Shown here one piece after another: positions 56,601 to 64,000 of a DNA stretch of 64,000 nt. A model generated the notes under the pieces. That model saw nothing but the letters and a program-made list of their open reading frames with translations, was not told the DNA's origin and made no database searches. Origin of the DNA: Haematococcus lacustris (lineage: Eukaryota; Chlorophyta; Chlorophyceae; Chlamydomonadales; Haematococcaceae); the NCBI GenBank assembly GCA_030144725.1, contig JASKMD010000001.1:1279923-1343922 (forward strand), in the 5' to 3' direction. The translations under genes were made by a program, and so were the position numbers. Position 1 is the stretch's first letter. Every line of letters begins with the position of its first letter.

Positions 56601-59377
56601 CAGCGCAGGCACATGAGGGGCAGGGGCCAGGCAGTGGGGGCAGTGAAGGGGCCAGGCAAGGCCAGGCAGGGGCAGGGCACACAAGGGGGAGGGCAGGGCA
56701 GGGTAGTGGGCGCAGGGGCTAGGAGGTGGTGGCAGGGGCGGTAAGCAGGGGCGGCGGTAGTGAAGGTGATGTAATGTGGGAGGGGTGAGGCACCACTGGG
56801 CAGGCTTGAGCATCACAACAGGCTGGACTGCCCCGCCCTTCACATGCCACCTGGACCGCTCTCCCCTCTCCTCACCTGCCACCTCCACAGCACATGTCCT
56901 CCCACCCACATGTGCACGCAGCCTGCCCTCCCAACCACATTTTGAAACACCACCCACACCACACCAGCCACAGTTTCAGACAGTTTGCACCCAACCATAT
57001 TTCATTCCTAGTGTCTCACTCCACCATTGTTCCAACCCCTGGCTGGAAGGTTTGCTGTCAGCTAGCACTTCAAGTCTGGTATGGACGCCCTGGCCCCCTG
57101 TCTCCCCTGCTTCCCCTTGTCTCTAGGCAAGTATGCCTGGGCAGGTATGGGCGACCTGACCCCCTGCCCCCTTGCCCCCCCTCTGCTGTCTGCAGTCCAT
57201 GACACAGTGTGCTCATGTCACTTATGTCTGCAGTTGATGCCACCACCACATCCCTCCCTCCCACATGCCTGCCTGCCTCCCCGTGGACCCTGTGCGCCCT
57301 CCCACCCCTCCTTCCCCCCCGTCTCCCCTGCTTCCCCCTGTGGATGCAGCTGCGCAGGCCACTGCCGCAGCGGACCGAGTGGCAGCAGAGCTTGCCCGGG
57401 TGCAGGAGGCAGCCCAGCAGGCAGCTGCGGAGAAGGTGGCCCAGGTGCAGCAGCTGCTGGAGGAGGCGCGGGCCGCACAGAAGGCAGCGGAGCAGGCGGT
57501 GGCCACAGCAGCAGGTAAGGGCAGCAGCAGCGCATCATGGCAAGGAATGTGAGGGCTTGGGAGGGGCAGGACAGTCCAGCCAAGCCAGTCCAAGGTGTTA
57601 TCAAGGAGTGTGACAATTGCTCAGTGCGTCTTACTGCCTGTAAATTCCCTTCTCTCTTTCCTTGCTCCCCTAGCAATCTTCCCCCCTCTACTGAACCCTC
57701 ACCCTCACCTTCACCCTCAGCTGTGCACTTGTTCCCCTCCCCCACACCCAAACCCTGACCCCCACCCAAACCCTAGTTTGCCCCCTCTCCCCTCCCTTTG
57801 TCCCAAGCACCTGGCCTGGCCCTGGCTGCAGCGGAGCGGGCTGCTGCCAAGGCTGCTGCTGAGGAGGCCGTGGCGGTGCAGCAGGCTGTGATTGAGAGGG
57901 CAGCGGCTGCACAGGCTGCTGCTGAGCGGCAGGCGGCGGAGGCAGCAGCAGCGGCAGCACAGGCCGAGGAGGCAGCACAGAGCCGCGCAGCAGGTGGGGG
58001 CGAACTGAGGAGGGGAGGGGAGGGGAGGGGAGGGGAGGGGGGGGGAAGAGAGGGGGAGGGGAGGGGAGGGCGGGGGAAGGGGAGGGGAGGGCGGGGGAGG
58101 GGGGGGAGAGGAGGGAATAGAGGGAAAAAGGCGGGGCAAGTATTGTGGGAGGAAGCTCAGAGGGGAAGGTGAGCTAAGGGTCTGGGCCCAAGCAGCCAGG
58201 GATGCATGGGATGTGGTGGTGACATCATACACTAGCCATTCCGATGCATCAGCATGTCCTTGTCCCTCTGCTGCCCCTGGCAACGGACCTTGGTTCAAGT
58301 GGTTGCGAACCTCCCTCTCTTGCGGGTGAGGGTGAGGGTTGGATCCTCGCAAGGGTGCCAGAGATTCTTGGCGTAATCGAACAATCACTAGAGGGCAGTG
58401 CCCGCCATCGTGCGGGATGGGTCGCTGGAGTGGAGTAGGCTAATTCCCTATTAAGCTTAAGGGGGTAGACACGTTTCCGATCCGGGGCGTGTCGTGCTGT
58501 GAGAGAGAGCGCTCTCTCCGCATACGTCAGCCGGCGGGGGCTTACCTCCCCATGGTAAGAAAGGCCAGCAGTGCCGCACGGTTCCTTAGAGAGTTTTGGG
58601 GGAGGTAATGTCTTTCTTTATTTCTTCTTGAAACATGGTGTGATAATAGGTGACAGCTGGGGTCCCTGTCCCTGCTGCTTGCCCCCTCTATGCAGCTGCT
58701 GCCCCGCCCGCTCAGCCCATGCCCAGCCCCTCCCAAGGGCCGGCCGCTGCCGCCGCCGCTCCCCGCCCCACCCCTAGTGCGCCTGAAGGGCCCCGCTCTC
58801 CCTTTGCATACTTAGAGGAAACGGGCAACCTACCGCCAGAAGTGGTGGCCAAGCAGGGGGGCAGTCAGAAGGCCACCCCTCCACGCGCTGGGAAGGCAGC
58901 AGTGGAGGAGGAGGAGTGCCCTTGCTGCGGTGAGCAATCTGGGCTGGCTTCCAGTAGGCAGCTAGGTGGCAGCTGGTTGGAAGCTAGGGTGGCAGCTAGG
59001 GCTGCACCTGCCCTGGAGCTAGCTGCCACCATCATCATCATCATCGTCATCGACACCAGCAGGAGTAGCAGGAGCCGGAGCAGCAGCAGCAGCAGCCGGA
59101 GCAACAGCAGCAGCAGCTGGAGCAGCAGCAGCATTACATGGCAATCACCAGGTAGCCTAATTACATCACACACACTGAACCGGCAGTTAGTCACGTAAAG
59201 GGTACGTAGCCAGTTTTGTTAGTTACTCACCCTGACTTGTAATTGTACAAAGTTCAGGACCCGGCCTGCCTGTCTGCTGTCCCGCCCTATGCAGGCGGCA
59301 TCTTTGCGACTCCCACTCCTGCAGAGAAGGCGGCGGCGGAGGTGCTCAGCCGCAAGTGCCTGACTGAGGCCTGCTGA
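50672..59377 (+). CDS. Long Ala/Glu/Lys coiled-coil protein, probably plastid
   Basis: Ten exons join in frame: 50672-51061, 53275-53417, 53652-53892, 54538-54772, 55085-55426, 56326-56412, 57350-57514, 57832-57993, 58696-58929, 59295-59377, about 693 residues. The N-terminus is basic and Ser/Pro-rich (MRLKYPGTSTPQRPHAIKV) with LALSTSSLIASLSIASGL, like a plastid transit peptide plus thylakoid-transfer signal. Residues 90-258 form a helical domain (VHRVAVGALQPLQSYLPAVL, LRSSVRALGDYAAISGKELG, SLEGLDQTLAAAM) recalling small plant thylakoid proteins of unknown function. Residues about 262-588 are nearly pure A/E/K/Q/R heptads (AAAEKAAAE type), a long single helix or coiled coil. The tail has SPFAYLEETGNLPPEV, CPCC and SRKCLTEAC. 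Exons 5-9 are each a multiple of three and phase 1 at both ends. The function is unknown. Confidence 0.75.
51615..51800. repeat. Imperfect 12-bp tandem repeat (GGCAGCAGGGAT)
   Basis: About 15 units alternate with GGCAGCAAGGCAGCAGCA blocks, all within the large first intron (51062-53274) of the coiled-coil gene. The remainder of that intron also has C-rich and CAG-rich tracts and a short CCCTAA run at 52670-52700. Confidence 0.85.
55515..55592. repeat. (GGGA)n tetranucleotide repeat
   Basis: About 19 copies of GGGA lie in the intron after the 55085-55426 exon. Confidence 0.95.
55827..55866. repeat. Head-to-head telomere-like repeat
   Basis: Three GGGTTA units run directly into four AACCCT units, forming a perfect inverted telomere-like sequence inside an intron. 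A hairpin could form. It could mark an old repair or fusion event or be simple repeat turnover. Confidence 0.85.
58010..58132. repeat. GGGGA-rich repeat in an intron
   Basis: Repeats of GGGGA, GGGGC and GGGGGA follow the donor at 57994. The G runs are strongly quadruplex-prone on the coding strand. Confidence 0.85.
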
Positions 59378-60581
59378 GGGTTGCAGGGCAGCAGTGGGGG
59401 AGGGCAGCAGTGGGTTAGTCACCAGACCCTGGCTGGGTAGGGCAGCAGTGTTGAGGGGAGAGGGGGGAGGCAGTGGAGGAGGTACCCTGCAGAGAGAACA
59501 CGTGAGGTGTGGGCTGGACTGGTTTGAGCTGGGCTACAGCTGGGCCGGGCTCGACTGGGCCGGACTCTTTTGAGCTGGGCTGGGCCAGGCTCGATTGAGC
59601 TGGTTTGAGCTGGGCTGGGCTGGTTTGACCTGGGGCGGGGCGGGGCGGGGCGGGTGTCCCCCAGCACTCCCCCGTGATGGTACAGTGCCTGAGGGTCGCC
59701 GTCAGGCCACTCTCCCCAGCAATGCCACTGGTGCAGCAGCAGGGCAGCTGAGGAGCAGCTGCAGTCATGCGCAGAGCCGCAGCGGGGCCAGAAGCAGCAG
59801 CGGCGACTAAGGTCATGCAGCCAGCTTCGGACCGACGTCAGCAGCGAGCACCGCAAGTGCTGGAGAGTAAGAGTGACAGTGAGGGAGTGAGCTCGGGCAG
59901 CTACATGCCAGATTGTCCTGGTGCGTGGGCGGCAGTGTGTGTGTGTGTGCGTGTGTGTGCTGTGATGAGCAACTGAGCAAGTGTGACCCCAGCTGTAGGG
60001 TGTGTGACCATATACCTTGCGTGGTCAGGAGCTGGAGTACAGGGTGAGGGCATGGGGGTCAGTTGGAGGGACGTACGAGGGTGGTTGGTGATGGTTGGGT
60101 TCCACATCATTTCGCCGGTCGCCGGCTCAGCCACACCGGACTCAATTGAGTTTAGAAGTCAGGACTCAGAAGTGGTATAGGGTATGCAAGCAGCTGGGCA
60201 TGCAAGCAGCACGGCGTGCAAGCCAGACAGTCAGCAATGGATTCAGGAGGCAGGACTAGTGGAATGGCTTGCGGACCACCAACTTCAGTGGGTGGTGGCA
60301 GGCGTCACAAGACTGGCTACATCAGGTGGTCAACAGTGTGTACGACACTCTATTCTATACTGCCGTTATGTGAGATGTTACCACCCGCGAAGCCAACTGG
60401 GGCTGATGTGCGTTAGGCTCACAGCCTGCATCCGCAACAGCCTGAGATGTACGACCAGCAGCGAAGATGGCAGCAGCAGCAGTAGTTGCTTTCTTTTGAC
60501 ATGGGTTTGAAATAACAAGTAGCATCAACACATTAAACTAACCAGCGTCGACGCACTGGCACTGCCAAGCCATACGTCCAA
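59378..60581. other. Intergenic region with G-rich repeats
   Basis: GGGCTGG-type repeats occur at 59510-59640 followed by five GGGGC units at 59634-59653. A TG/CG tract is at 59930-59965. No gene is recognised. The last part should hold the TVP23 promoter. Confidence 0.4.
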
Positions 60582-61997
60582 ATGGTTGGTGTGTCCGATG
60601 AAACCCACCGCGTCGCCCTTGTCTTCCACTGGCTGTTCAAGGTAGGGCGGGCTCGATCTCAGCAGTCAGCAGCGCTCGACCGTGCGAGGTTGACCTGTAC
60701 ACTTTTAAGCCCGCAGGTAGTCGGCATCGTGTACTACATTTTTTGCACTTGGTTCTTGGACTCCTTTGTCACCAATTTCATTGTGTGCGTGGTACTGATC
60801 GCCTTGGACTTCTGGACGGTAGGCAGGTGCTGCAGCACGCCCCAGTGTAGCCAATGTCAAGTCCTCTAGGGAGCCGCCACTGGCACTCCCTCTCTGCAGG
60901 TCAAGAATGTCACAGGCAGAAAGCTGGTGGGCTTAAGATGGTGGAACGAAGCCAATGACAGCGGCAGCGCATGGCGTTTTGAGCAAGTGCCAGATGTAGG
61001 TGGCCTGTGCAGCAGCTGGCCTGCCTTGCAGAAAGTCAAGGACACAAAGGCGACGAAGAAGCTGTTGCATACACAGTGGAGCTAGCGACTAGGTGCTGAC
61101 AGCGTGAGCTACTGCGGCATGTAGGGGCATGCCATGTAGGCTGCTTTGTTGGGTAAATTGGTTGCAATAGAAGGGCGACATGGTCTTGCAGTATTGTGAA
61201 GGTGGAGGGTCAGCAACGCACTCTGATGTGTGCTTCATACCACCAAGGACTAGGGCATTGTGCAGAGCAGTGCAGGCAGCTGCATGATGTGGGTTGGGCT
61301 TGCAGGGCACCCGGGTCATCCACGCTGGCGAGAAGCGGATGTTCTGGATAGGGCTGTTCACCACGGTGGTGGCCTGGCCTGCCCTCGCCTTCTTTGCCTT
61401 GGTTCGCATCAAGCTAGGTGAGCGAGCTGGGCTAGCCAGCACAGCCAGCCACGCAGCCAGCGAGCTGGGCCCGCCAGAGCAGGCAGCCATACTGCCATTG
61501 GATGCAGGCAGACAGCCAGACAGTTGGGCAGCCAACGCACCCAGTTTTACAGGCCTCCTGTTGCTACCGCCATTATGACTGCTGGTGTGGAAGTTGTTGT
61601 GATGACATGACTCCGTGCAACCAATTTGACAATTGCCCCAGTTGACTGTGATGCTGCTTGCTTCTGTCCCAATGGGGTTTTTGGCAAGGTAATAGGGCTT
61701 GCTGTAAGCCTGCCTCGCTTATCAGCCTGTCCTGCAACATGCTCCATTGCTTCCTAATTTGCGCCCTACCCCATGCGCCATGCGCCATGTACCATGCACT
61801 TTTCACCCCACCCTGTGCCTTGCTACTGCGCAGACTACCTCATCATCCCCATCATTGGCACCATCATGGCAGTTTCCAACCTTGTGGGTTACTTTAAGTG
61901 CAGCAGGGAGGCTGGGGACCAGTTTAAAGCCATGACCAACAATCTCATGCAGCAGGCAGCAACCCGGGCCGTCACCCAGGCAGTTGGACGGGCATGA
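60582..61997 (+). CDS. TVP23: TVP23/ECHIDNA-family Golgi membrane protein
   Basis: TVP23 (ECHIDNA in plants, FAM18 in animals) is a small four-helix protein of the trans-Golgi involved in secretory sorting. Exons: 60582-60641, 60717-60818, 60900-60995, 61306-61417, 61834-61997, giving 177 residues. Family features in order are [59 protein letters not shown], the [20 protein letters not shown] helix and [20 protein letters not shown] followed by FKCSREA. The DFWTVKNVTGR..VGLRWWN block is diagnostic. The ATG gives the expected short cytosolic N-terminus. Length is normal for the family. Confidence 0.93.
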
Positions 61998-62044
61998 GCA
62001 GGAGAGGGTACGGCAGCAGGGAGGGGCGGGCACGTCGGCAGGCG

Positions 62045-63016
62045 CATGGTTGTGGGCATAAGAAGGCAAGGTGTGAGGTCACCTTGCAACCTGTGTACCA
62101 TCCAGCTACGCACCTGGCCCATATCAAGGCCCCAGCATGTCTGTATCAGGTTGGCAGCATGTCTGTATCAGGAGTCCCCAACATGGGGTTGGTAATCTTC
62201 ATGCAAGTACTCGCTACATACTGCACCGTTTTCAATAGCGTTTGTCGCATTGGCAGCTGCGAATTATTGCGCGTCTCCTGGCAAGCGGCGCGTTACCTCT
62301 TGCGAGTGAGGCCATGCCGGCGCAAGCGATCGCGGACACACCTCAGCTGCTCACCATCAATTGCATTAGTGGTATGTAGCGGCATCAGGGATAGAGCTGC
62401 GCCTGCTATCGAGCAGGAAGTACAATCAATGTTCAGCCCGCCAGGCTTGCTCCACGAGTCTTTCATTGGTGCAGGCGGCGTCGGAAGACCGTCGTGGGGC
62501 AAGTTACTGGGCGACATTGCAATATACGCGCATGGTTGTGGGCATAAGAAGGCAAGGTGTGAGGTCACCTTGCAACCTGTGTACCATCCAGCTACGCACC
62601 TGGCCCATATCAAGGCCCCAGCATGTCTGTATCAGGTTGGCAGCATGTCTGTATCAGGAGTCCCCAACATGGGGTTGGTAATCTTCATGCAAGTACTCGC
62701 TACATACTGCACCGTTTTCAATAGCGTTTGTCGCATTGGCAGCTGCGAATTATTGCGCGTCTCCTGGCAAGCGGCGCGTTACCTCTTGCGAGTGAGGCCA
62801 TGCCGGCGCAAGCGATCGCGGACACACCTCAGCTGCTCACCATCAATTGCATTCGTGGTATGTAGCGGCATCAGGGATAGAGATGCGCCTGCTATCGAGC
62901 AGGAAGTACAATCAATGTTCAGCCCGCCAGGCTTGCTCCACGAGTCTTTCATTGGTGCAGGCGGCGTCGGAAGACCGTCGTGGGGCAAGTTACTGGGCGA
63001 CATTGCAATATACGCG
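62045..63016 (+). repeat. 486-bp tandem duplication
   Basis: Bases 62045-62530 are repeated at 62531-63016 with only two differences seen (A/C in GCATT(A/C)GTGG and C/A in AGAG(C/A)TGCG). Because 486 is a multiple of three, an open frame from 61994 runs across both copies. The frame is probably accidental. Within each unit GCATGTCTGTATCAGG is itself doubled. The unit resembles the minus strand at 5215-5330, so it is dispersed repeat DNA, perhaps from a transposon. Confidence 0.93.
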
Positions 63017-63239
63017 GAGAATGTGCGTTTCTCTCTAGCCAGTCATGCAGAAAAAGGGACCCCCTTCCACAAACTGGCATGTTGTGAGCTGACCACACAG
63101 AATATCTAGAATGTGGCTCTGTAACTTTGTTCCTTACTCAACGACACAGTTGTTGGAGAAGAAAGCACGGCATTCCATTGAGTAGCCATGTGGGAACATA
63201 AGTTGGCGTGACCTAACTTTGCCTTGCAGTGCTGACTAG

Positions 63240-63485
63240 CCCAACCGGAACCCTTCCAGGCCCCCCCCCACCCCCAGCACCGCACTCCCCCCCCTGCCCA
63301 CCCCTCCCCACCCCAGCCCCTCCCTCCCACCCCCTCCCTGCCCCTCTCTGCCCCAGCCCCGCCCTCCCACCCCCTCCCACCCCCAGCCCCGCCCTCCCAC
63401 CCCCTCCCACCCCCTCCCAGCCCCTCCCAGCCCCTCCCAGCCCCTCCCACTGCCTCCCATCCCCAAGCCCACCCTCCCACCCCTT
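63240..63485. repeat. C-rich low-complexity tract
   Basis: CCCTCCCA and CCCTCCCAGC units with runs of seven to nine C. No coding signal. It lies directly before the open frame at 63504. Confidence 0.8.
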
Positions 63486-63500
63486 GTACATCCTAACCCA

Positions 63501-63794
63501 ATGGTCCAGGGCCGGCGGCGTGCTCAGCTCCAAGCCCTGTTCAACTCACCAAGGGCTGGCTATCTGCACAGCCCTAGCGGCTTGAAAGCCATTGCAACGA
63601 GGGCTGAGGCTATTGCCCAGCAGGTGCATGCCGAGAATGAAATGCTAATGACCGAGGCTGAATTGCATCAAGCCATTGAGGAGGTCCTTGCTGCCAAAGT
63701 GCACACCTTGTACTGCTCAGTTGCAGCTATTTGTCATGCCGTGATGCCCGTTTCTACTGCGGCGACTGTCCTGAGTGTATGCAGGGGCTACTGA
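63501..63794 (+). CDS. Hypothetical open frame, possibly one exon
   Basis: The frame reads MVQGRRRAQLQALFNSPRAG then GLKAIATRAEAIAQQVHAEN and MLMTEAELHQAIEEVLAAK, helical and acidic. It then passes a possible donor (AAA followed by GTGCAC), after which the sequence looks non-coding. No family is recognised. It could be an exon of a gene continuing past the window. Confidence 0.3.
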   Translation: MVQGRRRAQLQALFNSPRAGYLHSPSGLKAIATRAEAIAQQVHAENEMLMTEAELHQAIEEVLAAKVHTLYCSVAAICHAVMPVSTAATVLSVCRGY

Positions 63795-64000
63795 GCCACG
63801 TCGGTCGCGGCGGTCGATCGCGGCGAGGCCCGCATGAGCAATACACGCATGATTTTGAATGTTGAAATTTGAGCCGCCAGTGCGCTCAGCACAATACACG
63901 GGAAATAATGATACACACTTCACCCCGTAGCTGACAGAGTACTCTATCCGAGGATGTGCGAAGCATAATTAGAGACCACGTGGCTGGGACGCGGCGTCGT

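Noticed and set aside
61994..63109. 371-residue open frame across the tandem duplication as a real gene
   Set aside because: It exists only because the repeat length is a multiple of three and starts inside the TVP23 stop region. There is no splice or family support, though the repeat itself is reported.

Overview
The window is nuclear DNA from a eukaryote, most likely a chlorophycean (volvocalean-type) green alga. The evidence is GC-rich, intron-dense genes with GT-AG introns, long tandem repeats inside introns, and plastid genes (a ClpR2-like Clp subunit and a universal-stress-like protein with plant relatives). Other algal marks are a proline-rich, pherophorin-like wall-type protein and a Fanzor nuclease of the kind found in algae. 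Haematococcus is a guess from repeat style and cannot be proved here. No rRNA, tRNA or CRISPR array was recognised.

Layout. 1.0-3.7 kb: complete seven-exon cytochrome c1 gene (+). 5.1-13.3 kb: a nest of mobile elements. A decayed, 5'-truncated LINE (-) carries two later insertions: a 1.29-kb terminal-inverted-repeat element sitting exactly in the YADD codons of its reverse transcriptase, and a roughly 4.7-kb insertion holding a three-exon Fanzor gene (-) of about 875 residues with all three RuvC acidic residues. The second Fanzor intron is almost wholly about 315 copies of a five-base repeat. 14.2-17.3 kb: a seven-exon multi-pass membrane protein (-). 18.1-19.4 kb: an inverted partial copy of cytochrome c1 ending in a 500-N gap. 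19.9-21.4 kb: a 27-bp minisatellite and part of a proline-rich protein with an acetylesterase-like start (-). 22.1-25.5 kb: a poorly resolved secreted-protein gene (+) and little else. 26.4 kb: a second, broken Fanzor tail.

27.0-29.7 kb: universal-stress-like plastid protein (-). 30.2-32.9 kb: Derlin (-), divergently paired across 107 bp with an RNA 5'-phosphate methyltransferase of the MEPCE/BCDIN3 (Bin3) family (+, 33.0-38.2 kb). 41.2-44.6 kb: ClpR2-like non-catalytic Clp subunit (+). 45.4-50.1 kb: MBOAT wax-synthase-like acyltransferase (+). 50.7-59.4 kb: a long Ala/Glu/Lys coiled-coil protein (+) built from phase-1 symmetric exons. 60.6-62.0 kb: TVP23/ECHIDNA Golgi membrane protein (+). 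62.0-63.0 kb: a perfect-frame 486-bp tandem duplication related to sequence beside the LINE at 5.2 kb.

The housekeeping genes are functionally unrelated, as is normal for a nuclear chromosome. The exciting system is the Fanzor locus: an apparently intact eukaryotic RNA-guided nuclease of transposon (TnpB) descent, nested in a retrotransposon, with a second degenerate copy 15 kb away. Exon borders were found by eye from splice signals, phase and protein family continuity. 5' ends of several genes are unresolved and are flagged.
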